Source of the DNA: Ulva prolifera | Taxonomy: Eukaryota > Chlorophyta > Ulvophyceae > Ulvales > Ulvaceae | Assembly (NCBI GenBank): GCA_023078555.1 | Contig: CM041197.1 | Coordinates: 2,204,501-2,268,500, forward strand | Direction of reading: 5' to 3' | DNA: 64,000 nt | In this document: positions 38,111 to 47,952 of the stretch, in pieces | Layout: every line of letters begins with the position of its first letter | Numbering within the stretch: the first letter of the stretch is position 1 | The notes under the pieces: generated by a model | Database searches by the model: none | What the model was told of the DNA's origin: nothing | Seen by the model: only the letters and a program-made list of their open reading frames with translations | Position numbers and translations under genes: made by a program

Positions 38111-38903
38111 CACAAGACGGCATCCTCTTGCAAAGCAGCGCTTGTCGTCTTCCCGGTAACACTACGTAGGATATCCTACTAATTAGTCGCTGTGTTAGTC
38201 GCTGTGCTAGTCGCTCGAGCCACAAGGGCCGTGGTGGCATCAAGGGTGGCCGGGGGACACCAGCACCAGCACCAGCACCAGCACCGGCACCAGGCGTGGC
38301 ACCAGGCCGCGGAGGCAGGGAAGGTAGCTTCCCCATACATTTGCAGCTGCAAATGTGCTAGCAGGAGGATGGAGTGGAGGTGCAGCATCAAGGGTCGGCC
38401 TGCGCCATGTGCATATGATGCATGGGGTGATGCAAGGGGTCTTGCCCGTGGGACGGCACTGTACATGTGGGCACTGTACATGTGCGGGCGCCGCCCGGCG
38501 GGCAGCACCGTGGAAACAGCACCGCGGAAACAGCGGACAGCGCAATTAAGAGCATGTTCACGAACCATTAATCACCAACCATTAATCAATATTGGTCATG
38601 GGGAGATGCTCTGCAAGCCAGCTTTGCCCACTGGCAGCCGCTGCGGAGGGCAGTAGCAGATACGTATTATTGTTTTGGGCAGCAGATTCATGTTGCTGTT
38701 GGGTGCAGACGCCGGAGCATGTGCTATCAGTGTACATGTGCTGTAAGTGCCCTATAAGTGCCTGGGCTTGATCCAGACACATGGCACTGTTGTACAGTAT
38801 TTGGTCAGTATCTAGTCCGTATCTAGCTATAGGCTGCACTTCTGGCAATGCAGCTGCACAGCACACTGCAAAGGTTGTGTTCTTAAGAATGCAATTTCTG
38901 GTT

Positions 38904-38939
38904 TCGCGGTGCTGCCCGCCTTGCCACCTCATCCTTGTG
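38904..38939 (+). mobile_element. Degenerate TTGTAA-end retroposon copy
   Basis: CGCGGTGCTGCCCGCCTTGC then CACCTCATCCTTGTGG is the family 3' end with several substitutions, including loss of the terminal TAA. Confidence 0.4.
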
Positions 38940-39147
38940 GCATGCTGTCACATGCTGCGAACGTGTCATTACACTGTTGACCACATACATAGACCTGTTG
39001 CAGCAGGAGTCAGTGCTGGCGCCATCATGATATGCATGGTGTTGTGGTGCAGGCTGTGGCACTCACACACCTGCTGTACTGCCTACTACCCAAACCCATG
39101 TGACACACATGCCTGCTGCGGGTGTGGGGTGTGGGGGCTCGGGTGTG

Positions 39148-39286
39148 TTACAAAGACAAAGCCGGAGGGGCCGGTAGCACCGCGGCCGCCAGGACAACGA
39201 GGAAGCACACGAACAACGCAAAGCACACGCGACAGATGAGCAACAGCCACCGCGAATCCGCCCAAACCCAAGTCACAACAAGCACC
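39148..39286 (-). mobile_element. TTGTAA-end retroposon copy (minus orientation)
   Basis: Starts TTACAAAGACAAAGCCGG on the plus strand and continues with the reverse complement of the family body (GCCAGGACAACGAGGAAGCA, then CGAACAACGC). It is inverted relative to the next copy, which inserted beside it; together they imitate a long inverted repeat. Confidence 0.65.
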
Positions 39287-39301
39287 CACACACCCCCACA
39301 C

Positions 39302-40084
39302 GGGCGTCGGCCGCAGCTCGGGCGCACCGTTGGACAGCGCGCGCTGCCTCTAGATCTGCTGCGAGACCCGGCCCCCGGACACGATGAGCCTTGTGCGTGC
39401 TCTGTTCTGGGCGGGGCGGCGGATGATGGAGCTTCCGTGCGCGTGTTGCTCCGCCGCTCGGGCCTGTCATGTTTGGGTACGGGGGTGCAGAAGACGCGTT
39501 GGGGGATGGCGGCGATGGGGGATTGGGTCGGGGGGGGGGGGGGTCTGGGGCCCCCCGGTGGCTTCCGCAATGGGCTGGCGCCGGCCATGCTGCCACCTTG
39601 GGCTGCCGCGGCCGCACGAGCGGCGGGGTTGTATTGCATGCTGGCGCGGGGGTGCTTGTGTTGGGGGGGTTGACCGGGTGCGGGTGCGAGGGTGTGGTGT
39701 GAGGGTGTGTGGGCGGGATGCGAGTGGGGGTGTGTAGGTGCGTGTGGGGGCAGGTGGCTGTGGAGGTGTGTGGATGCTTGTTGTGACTTGAGTTTGGGCG
39801 GATTCGCGGTCGCTGTTGCTCTCCTGCCGCGTGTGCTTTAAATTTGCGTTGTTTGTAAGTAAAGTAAAGTAAATCTGCATTTACTGAGCCGTATCCTATT
39901 GGACATTGACAACTCCGAGTTAACGGGACCACATATGCCGAAGGGGTAAACCACCTGGAAACCCCCCTCAGACGACCGCACGCAACTCACAGGGCCTCCT
40001 CCTGTGCTAAGCGAGGTGGTCACGTTTGTGTGCTTCCTCGTTGTCCTGGCGGTGCTACCGGCCCCTCCGGCTTTGTCTTTGTAA
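39302..40084 (+). mobile_element. TTGTAA-end retroposon, longest copy, with 15-bp target duplication
   Basis: The 3' end is CGGCTTTGTCTTTGTAA at 40084. The 15-bp sequence CACACACCCCCACAC precedes the element (39287-39301) and follows it (40085-40099) exactly, which fixes both ends. The 3' body shares about 200 bases with the outer element at 47112-47939. A second element is inserted at 39856-40023. No protein was recognised, so this is a non-autonomous or 5'-truncated copy. Confidence 0.8.
39856..40023 (-). mobile_element. (TTTAC)n-tail retroposon nested in the 39302-40084 element
   Basis: 168 bases interrupt the body sequence found uninterrupted at 47870-47890 (GCGTTGTTCGTGTGCTTCC). The 5-bp GTTTG flanks it (39851-39855 and 40024-40028). 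On the minus strand it starts GTGACCACCTCGC and ends in (TTTAC)n. The part next to the tail matches 733-815. Confidence 0.8.
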
Positions 40085-40122
40085 CACACACCCCCACACC
40101 ACGCCCACGGGGCTTGTGTGTG

Positions 40123-40147
40123 TTACAAGGACAAAGCAAGCAAGGCA
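40123..40147 (-). mobile_element. 25-bp TTGTAA-end insertion with 19-bp target duplication
   Basis: Only 25 bases of the family 3' end are present (TTACAAGGACAAAGCAAGC... on the plus strand). They lie between two exact copies of CCCACGGGGCTTGTGTGTG (40104-40122 and 40148-40166). It is a very strongly 5'-truncated copy. Confidence 0.8.
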
Positions 40148-40292
40148 CCCACGGGGCTTGTGTGTGGTTTTGTGGCTGTGGCCAGCGCAGGTGCTGACGT
40201 GGCGTGGGTGTGCTGACGTGGCGTGGGTGTGCTGACATGTGCTGTGTGCTGTGTGGTGTGCGGCTCCTCTGCATGCCATATGGTTGTTGCCC

Positions 40293-40328
40293 GCGGTGCT
40301 GCCTGCCTTGCTTGCTTTGTCCGTGTAA
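40293..40328 (+). mobile_element. TTGTAA-end retroposon copy
   Basis: CGGTGCTGCCTGCCTTGCTTG then CTTTGTCCGTGTAA, followed by CACATGCC. The left boundary and target duplication are not clear. Confidence 0.5.
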
Positions 40329-40729
40329 CACATGCCTTCTGTTTACCATGTGCTGCGGAGTGCAATAAAATTCGTGATGTCTCACACTGCCTGCCGCTGG
40401 CCGCCATCGGCCACTCTCGAGTGCCCACCACTGGCAGGAGCAGCTCCACTGCTGATGGCATGCCCACGAGTGCCACCAGGACTGCTGTAGCTGTGCAGCC
40501 ACGGCTTATATACTTATATATATCCACCACCAGACCATGGCACCGTACGATGCAAAGTGGTATGTGAGCTTGTGTATGTACAGTGCACCTTTGAAGCGGC
40601 TGTGCACTGAAGGTTTGGATCAGTTTCTGGATGCAGATTCGATTGGGAAGGCAATAGCAATGTACCGCTGTTTATCAGAACAGGATCTCTTGCTACATTT
40701 GTCTGCACCAGCTGCGATCGTTGTACACG

Positions 40730-40770
40730 TGGCAGTCCAGGGATGTGACCGCTATACCACTGGACTGCCA
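40730..40770. repeat. Short palindromic element
   Basis: TGGCAGTCCAGGGATGTGAC faces CGCTATACCACTGGACTGCCA, an imperfect inverted repeat of about 20-base arms. It is related to the elements at 11347-11445 and 15461-15499. Confidence 0.65.
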
Positions 40771-41679
40771 CAGAAGCCGTGCCACGCGACGGCAGCGACG
40801 GCACGTTCTTGAGTCCTTCCCCGGACACATGCATTGTCGGTTAGGGGGCCTTGGAGTGTGTTGTCTGGGCATGCACTTGCAAGACAGTGCTTTCTTTTGT
40901 GTGGCCTGGAGATCAGTGTGGGGCACTGCACCCTTTGCACCTGGACTCTGGAAGGAGGCAGGTCATCTCCACAGGGACCGGATGTCATGTGAGCCAAAGT
41001 CTACACATGGGAGTGTATTTGCATAGGTACCAGTCAGAAATACCATTGTCTGATAGCATTCTGTGACATTCCTGAGCCTCTGCAGCTGGAGCACAGCAGG
41101 CCAGGGCTGAGTGCCACAGCTCAACAGTTCACGTTGTCAGTGAAAGAAAGTTGAGTGCCGGAAAGTTGAGTCTTCAGTGAAGTGTGTGTTCTACCCGTGG
41201 CGTCCTCCATGCCCTCAGCCCTGCACTGCTCTATTGCCTTAATCCAAACAATAAATATTAATACCTTGGATCTCCGAGTGCCAAAACTTACTCATCGCTT
41301 GCATATATCAGTGCATCTGCTGTAGGTCTATAGACTAGCACTGTTATCAGACGCCAATTGTGGGGTGTAGTTGCCAGTCATGGCCATGTGTGTGCGTGCG
41401 TGTGCACCTCCGTGCATGAGCCCTCTGGATGAAGCAACTTGCTTGAAGTACCAGTACCACACCATGCCATACCATGCCATGCCTGTGGCTGAAGTACGTA
41501 TCAATATCACACCTCAGCGAAAAGAAAGAACAAGCGCAGTGTATTTTATTGTATTCAACATATAAGTTATATATTGTAGTGCATTGAAAAAGTGTAGAAT
41601 TGACATCTCCTTTGAAGATTGCTGTGAGAAGCTCTGTCACCTCTGATGCGCAGAGTCCATTGGCACACACCATCATCAG

Positions 41680-41966
41680 TTGTGTGTCGGCCGTTGTGTG
41701 TCGGCCGTGGGGGTTTGTGCGTGCGCGTGTGTGGGTTTGGGTTTGTGGGTGTGTGGGTCTGTGCGTGTGTGTGCTGGTGTGTGGGTGTGTGCTTGGCGGA
41801 TCTGTGTCGCTTGCTGCGCCGGTGATGGGTGAGATGTTCGTGGGTGTCTTGGTGTTTGCTTCGTCTGCTTGCTCCTTTCGCGGTGCAGCCTCACAGCCAT
41901 ACACACAGAGGTCTGCTTGCTTCTTTCGCGGTGGTGCTGCCCGCCTTGCTGCCTTTGTCCATGTAA
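41680..41966 (+). mobile_element. 287-bp TTGTAA-end retroposon with 14-bp target duplication
   Basis: CACACCATCATCAG lies exactly on both sides (41666-41679 and 41967-41980). The element ends TGCCTTTGTCCATGTAA. Its body, from GTGTGTCGGCCGT onward, matches 47415-47645, so both belong to one subfamily, distinct upstream of the last 45 bases from the 39302-40084 type. Confidence 0.85.
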
Positions 41967-41980
41967 CACACCATCATCAG

Positions 41981-44136
41981 AAGACGAAATTCACACAGCT
42001 GCAACACACAGTGCTGCCAGGAAGGTGCAATGCAGCTGGATGACAGCCACTATGATCACACAGCTGGCTCTGTGACATCACATGATGAACATGGGAGCCA
42101 GCCACCCTTGACCTGAGCAGCTGCAGCACCTCCAGCAACTGCAGGATGAGTCAGCAGCTGATGCCCAGCTACCCCAGCCCAGCCTGCAGCTCCTACATCA
42201 TCCCACCTGTGACACACTGGAATTGTCTATTCACTAGCCCAGGAGGGAGTGACAACTCTGGCTTCATGGTAGTTGTTGCTCTGTCAAGGCCTCAGCTAGC
42301 CTTTGCATGGGGCATGAGCCAATGGCGAGCCTCATCAGTCATCATGAAGCTGTTGGTTAGCACACCAGGTGGCACAGGCTGCCTGCATTGGAGCTCCACA
42401 GGCTGCCTGCATTGGAGCTCCTGGAGTTGACAATTGACGTGCCAGAAAGCCTATAGCTATAAGCTCTCCCATCATGCATAGCGCTATGCATGATGGGAGA
42501 CCAGTGCATCATGAGTTGGTGCAGCACAAAGTCGGAGAGGCAGGTAGCTCTGCATGCACACCAGCACCGTGTGACAGAGGTCTCACCAGCATGCTGGTGC
42601 AGCACAGTGCCGCATTTCAACATTGAGCATTTCAACATTGAGCCGCAGTGCATATCGATCGGCTGCTCTCATGATGCCGGGGAGGCGTGCTGTCAACATG
42701 TCAACAGGGCAAAGGCAGGGCGGGCGCTGTCAAACTGCATAGGCACTATGGCCACAATAGCTCACCTGCGTGAGCCACCAAACTGGGTGGGTCAGATGAG
42801 GGTGAGCCAGGCTGCAACCTTGTCAAAGCTGCGCATTCTTCGTGCTTTCTGTCTTCGTGCGCTTTCATCATGAACCTCTCTGTAACAGGAGTTGCTGGGG
42901 ATGGATCTGCATTTGATCTACTATCTCAGAGATACTCGCATCGACCACACACCTGCAGGTCTAGGAAATGATGCAGCCAGTCCAACCCAGCCATACAAGT
43001 TGATTTCGCGCTTCCCAGGACAGGCTGGACATGGCAGGCTCGCTCTTGGCTCATGGCTAACTTGCGTGGCCAAGGTGCTCCACTGCCCACGCAGCGCGAA
43101 TATTTGTCCTCGGTCCCTGCTATCGCCGCCACCGCTGCCCAGTGGAGGCATTTGTGCACACATGCCCCTGTGGCTCTTCACCTCTGGGGAGAGCATCAGG
43201 GTCTCACCAGCTCTCACTACTTGAAGAGCCACAGTTTGGGAGAGCCACAGGAGCACGCACACGCCTTCCTCTCCGACGGTCCGACTGTCATTGTGAAACA
43301 TAGAGCGGCCACCGCTACCTGAAGGGCCAGAGGGTAGGGGGGTAGCCCCCCCCCCCCCCCCCCCCCCCTGGTGGGGGGTTACGGGAGGGTATGGGGGGTT
43401 AGGGGAGGTTGGGGGGACACCATCAGACTGGAACGGCTACACCGGGCACACAAGTCAGCCGTGCAATCACTGCATGTGCCACTGATCCCCAGTAGCCACA
43501 GAGCTCAGGTGCGCGGCGTCCAGCGGCGACGACGACCAGCCTCTCTCCAAGTTTTTGATCGTGTGCATGCTTCAGTGAGCCGGGCAAGCCCGCAAGCGCC
43601 CGTGCAGATGCGACCAGATGCCTGTCAGATGGCGCATGCTACTGTCAGTATAGGTTTGGCAGGACAGTGGTGACGTGCGCACACATCTAGGCTGGCCTCC
43701 GTGGCAGGCGCATGCATGCTCGCCATTCAATTCAGGTGCCGGGTCTCGTTGGGTCGTCTCACGCATGCCGACATCTTGAGCAGAGACAATCAGGGCACAG
43801 TTCGTTGTGGCCGGACGGCTTATCGCCACAGGTGACGGCGGCGGTGGAAGTCACAGACACCCATGTACTTTTGGCTGCAGTCTCACACAAACCCGTGTGA
43901 TGTTATCGGCAGCACATGCAAGATCACGCATTGCTGGAGGGCTACAGGTGGACACCTGCTAGGGTGTGCTGTGCTCTGTGGCAGAGCAGCAGGTCGTTGC
44001 GGCAGCGGATAGAGGGCACAGGATGCGGGCTCGGAGGAACGAACTGCAGCAAGTCCACAGAGTAAACTGCCTGAGGCCGCACCACATCGCGAGCTCACGC
44101 TCTCCAGTAATGGCTCTATTCCCACCATACCTGCAG

Positions 44137-44173
<37 letters not shown>

Positions 44174-47100
44174 AGATGTGTCGGGTTCGAAGGGAGGACA
44201 TCAACACATCTGTTGTTCCGGCAAGTCAAGGCGCCTTTCTGGCGGGCCAGCGCGGCTTCCGCTTTACAGAGGCCAGAGCTCGGAGGCAGCTCTCCCTCGT
44301 GCTGCCATCAACTGATCATTGATTGATGGGTGTGCTATGCGGCTCAACCCGTCGAGGCGGGCAGCACCGCGAAACCACCAAACCGGTTGATGGATGCAAA
44401 CGCTCCGCCTGCAACGCCCCCCCCCCCCCCCCCCTCTCCCCACATCGGCACAGCCGCCTGTATGGACCGCCCTTCGAGCTCAGTGTATACAATACATTGA
44501 CTGCCATGCGGCACGCCACGATGGTGCACACACTAGCCTGCAGGCGCCAGCTGATTCAGGCGTCTGAAGACTGACCACAGCACCTCCACGTGGGGCCCCT
44601 ACAGCACTACTGGTAGGCGGCCCTCAGCACACCCGAGGCGCAGCCTGCTCAGCGGGCACAGCATGCTCATGATCAGTAGGCACGGCGATCAGCAAAAGCG
44701 CGTGCTCCAAAAGCGCAGCTGCCACAGCCTCCAGCCCCTGGGGTTGCTGGCCTGGTGTGGCACTGTGGTGGCGGGTTGTGTGCATGCATGGGCGGATCAT
44801 GTAATTCCCGAGGGCACATCACGTAATATTGCCATGGTATCCCTCTGCAGGTTTTTCTGCAGGTTTGTGTGCCTGAGCAGGGTTTCTACACTCCATGGGC
44901 CATTGGCATTTGAGGCCATTGGATTCTGATGGTCTGACCCATGTCAACATGGCGGTGTTGTCTGCCATGCCCTGAATTTCCTGTTCCGCGGTCGTCCCTG
45001 CGACGGCATATGCACGTGGCACTGCAGTCCCTGAACACGTGGTGGCCGTTTTTGTTGCAGTCTCATGAGGCGCTGGAGCTGGATCGAAGAACAGCGTCAG
45101 GCTGGAGCCTGCACGTCAGGCAAGCGGCCTTCTGAGAAACCAGAAATCAGCGCCCTCGCCACTGAGATGCTCAGGTTGTGGTATTGATCCCCAGATGCGG
45201 GAGAGAGGGACACAGACAAAGCCTGCTTGCTTTGAATAATGTTGGTGCGTTCCCTGGCTACTTTGGACTGTCGATGACATGTTCAAGCTGCCGAGGTGGG
45301 CCCTGCTTAACCCGATAGTGCTCCTGAGGGTGCACCCGATGGTTCACACAGCACTTGGTGGCAGTGCAGGCCTAGACAAAACAACCTCAGCGTAAATTTT
45401 TGATCTCAGACAGCGAGTATCTCGAAGGTGGGGCTAGAGCTGCTGATATACGTGGCAGAGATCTGGGTTACACGAGGAAGAGGCCCCACATACCCCCTTT
45501 TCTGCACGTCACAGCCTGTGATGGCAGCTGTTGCCATATTCAATTGAAGTTATGCTTGAGACTTCATAGAGCACTGCAGCTACTTGATGATCTGCTGGTG
45601 CCGAAAGTCACAGCCACGGGCTAACGGGCTCCTGACCATCAGCGTTGTTGGGCAGGGCTAAGGCTGGAAGATCTTCATCGTGTGAGCACCACCAGAAGGA
45701 CTGAAAGTGCAGATTTGACAACAGATTGCAGCAAATCTGCTGCGTTGATCGTACTTTGGGAGCGTGGATCGCTGGCTGTGTGACATGAACTTCATGAGAC
45801 ATGACATGAGCCTGAGCATGTGTGTTTCGAAAAATGCAGCCTGCTGAGCAGTTATAGCGCCAGCAGTATGTTACCGGCCCACAAGGGATGGAATAGGATA
45901 GACTGGCGGTGCTACGGATGCTGCTCCGCACCAAATCGGGCTTGAGCACCGCACATCAACGCCAGCCGCGATGCAAATCATCGGTCTGAAATCAAACTTG
46001 GGATTGACACGCATGGTTGGATGCGCTGACGTGACGCTGCATGTATGATATCAGAGGCAAGCATGCGTCACGTCCAGCCCTGTCGTTGGTTCTTTCGAAT
46101 GAAGTTCCAGGCACAGACACCACACAACAGTCACATCTGAAGTCATACGGCAGCTGTTGTTGCAGTCCTGAGAGCATCCTGTATTGGCAAAGGGGGAGGT
46201 GGTGCGGCAATGGTATCGATTGAAACACCTCAGAAACATCATAGGAATTGCACGGCTGTGACGAAGCGTGTCGTTGCCTAATTGGATTCACGACATGCGC
46301 CAAATCATGCTGATGATGGGCTATAGGTGTGCGCATGGATGTCCGCGACAACGAGCCACAGTGTGGATTCCACACCTTTCGAAAAGTCGAGATCACTGCA
46401 GCTATCACTGAGCGGCACAGAGCTTCTGCCGCAGTGCCGCAGTGCTGTACCTATGGCCTTAGCTCCGTGCCATACAAGATAGCTGTCTTCACAAAATCCT
46501 TCGAGGAGTCGCATTGGATGTCCATGTCTGCAACGAGAACACTCTCATGCTCCACATCTCGAGGTCATGGCATGGGGCAGCATATTCAGAGAGTGAGGAA
46601 TATCTGGATGTCCTGTCCCAAGTCAGACCACGACAACATGCAAAACGTTCAGCCCGGGTGCCAGTGACAAGACGCCTATGGAAGAGGCACCCATGGTGCA
46701 CTCACGCGACATCAAAGCAACACCGCAGCACACGAACCCAGTTGTGAAGCAACACACAGGAACTCCTCGCATGCCTCACTGCTTCAGCCTGCCGTGATAG
46801 GTCACGTCGACCACAATCTGCAGAGCAGCAGGAATTGCGTGCTGGAATGGCACATCAACTAGTTGTGTTCAACCGTCAACACGCTTGTGTTCAACCGTCT
46901 TTGTCACAGATCACAGCCGGCAAGACGAGTGGCATCGTAGGGAACGCCAGCAAAAGGATCACAAGCGAGCCATGTCGTGACCATCAATGAACATGCGATA
47001 TCTCCAAAGCACCGCAGGTACACAACATTCCTCAGCAACAGGCTACGGCCACGGCGCTATCGGTAGTACTGCCGTCTGGCATCCCCTGCACGCTGCTGCT
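41981..47100. other. Gene-poor region, no recognised gene
   Basis: Contains poly-C runs at 43346-43368, 44137-44173 and 44417-44434 and a GGGGGTTA-type G-rich patch at 43370-43410. Frames at 42892-43224 (plus) and 46305-46514 (minus) show no recognisable motif. No RNA gene is seen. Confidence 0.5.
44137..44173 (+). repeat. Poly-C run (37 bases)
   Basis: Longest homopolymer in the window. Others of the same strand are at 43346-43368 (23), 44417-44434 (18) and 60437-60461 (25). Confidence 0.9.
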
Positions 47101-47133
47101 CAGACGCAGGCGGGATGCGAGTGGGAGTGTGTG

Positions 47134-47235
47134 TTACAAGGACAAAGCAAGGCAGGCAGGTAGCACCGCGAGCAGCAACCAGGGGAACCGCACACGACAC
47201 AACAAGCCACACGCATCACACACCAACACACACCC
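47134..47235 (-). mobile_element. TTGTAA-end retroposon copy nested in the outer element
   Basis: Plus-strand start TTACAAGGACAAAGC. The 19-bp target duplication ATGCGAGTGGGAGTGTGTG stands at 47115-47133; its right copy is ATGCGAG at 47236-47242 plus TGGGAGTGTGTG at 47658-47669, split by the next insertion. Confidence 0.75.
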
Positions 47236-47242
47236 ATGCGAG

Positions 47243-47645
47243 CGCGGCGGTGTGCCGGGCTGGCGTAGTGTGCTGTGGCTCGGTGGGGTGGGGGTGGGTC
47301 TTGGGGCTAGGGCGGCCCCCGGCAGTCGGGCGGCCATGACGGGCGGCCTCAGGCAGCAGTGTGTTGGGTTTGGCCCTGTCGTACGGCGGCGGGCGTTGAG
47401 GTGTTGGTGGTTGTGATGTTGTGTGTCGGCCGTGGGGTCTGTGCGTGCGTGTGTGGGTTTGGGTTTGTGCACATGGGTGTGTGGGTGTGTGCTTTGCGGT
47501 CTGCGGATCTGTGTCTTTTGCTGCGCCGGTGATGAATTTTTTTTGTTGGGCGTGGTGGGTTTCGCGTGCGTGGGTGTCTGTGTGTTTGCTTCGTCTGTTT
47601 GCTTCTTTCGCGGTGCTGCCCGCCTTGCTGCCTTTGTCCTTGTAA
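47243..47645 (+). mobile_element. TTGTAA-end retroposon inserted in the previous copy's target duplication
   Basis: The 12-bp CACCCATGCGAG flanks it exactly (47231-47242 and 47646-47657). It ends TGCCTTTGTCCTTGTAA. From about 47415 it matches the 41680-41966 element. Confidence 0.8.
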
Positions 47646-47687
47646 CACCCATGCGAGTGGGAGTGTGTGGGTGCGTGTAGGGGTGTG

Positions 47688-47756
47688 TTACAAAGGAAAA
47701 AGCCGGAGGGGCCGGTAGCACCGCCAGGACCAAAAGGGAGAGCACAACAAACGCAA
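47688..47756 (-). mobile_element. 69-bp TTGTAA-end retroposon copy
   Basis: Starts TTACAAAGGAAAAAGCCGG on the plus strand. The 13-bp GTGTAGGGGTGTG flanks it exactly (47675-47687 and 47757-47769). It is 5'-truncated. Confidence 0.8.
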
Positions 47757-47952
47757 GTGTAGGGGTGTGTCGGTGCGTGTGGGGTAGGTGCCTGTGGAGG
47801 TGTGTGGATGCTTGTTGTGCCTTGGGTTCGGGCGGATCCGCGGTCGCTGTTGCTCTTCTGTCGCGCGTGCTACGCGTTGTTCGTGTGCTTCCTCGTTGTC
47901 CTGGCGGTGCTACCGGCCCTTCCGGCGTTGTCCTTGTAACACAGACGCAGGC

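Larger units (their letters stand above)
47112..47939 (+). mobile_element. Outer TTGTAA-end retroposon of a nested set
   Basis: Starts GGGATGCGAGTGGGAGTGTG, as does the body near 39715, and ends GTTGTCCTTGTAA. The near-flanking 11-bp CAGACGCAGGC occurs at 47101-47111 and 47942-47952. Three later insertions split it (47134-47235, 47243-47645, 47688-47756); without them it collapses to a sequence closely matching 39715-40084. Confidence 0.7.

Noticed and set aside
39148-40084. A 0.94-kb transposon with about 150-bp terminal inverted repeats
   Set aside because: The right part has its own exact 15-bp duplication (39287-39301 and 40085-40099), so the inverted arms are two separate opposite copies of one retroposon.
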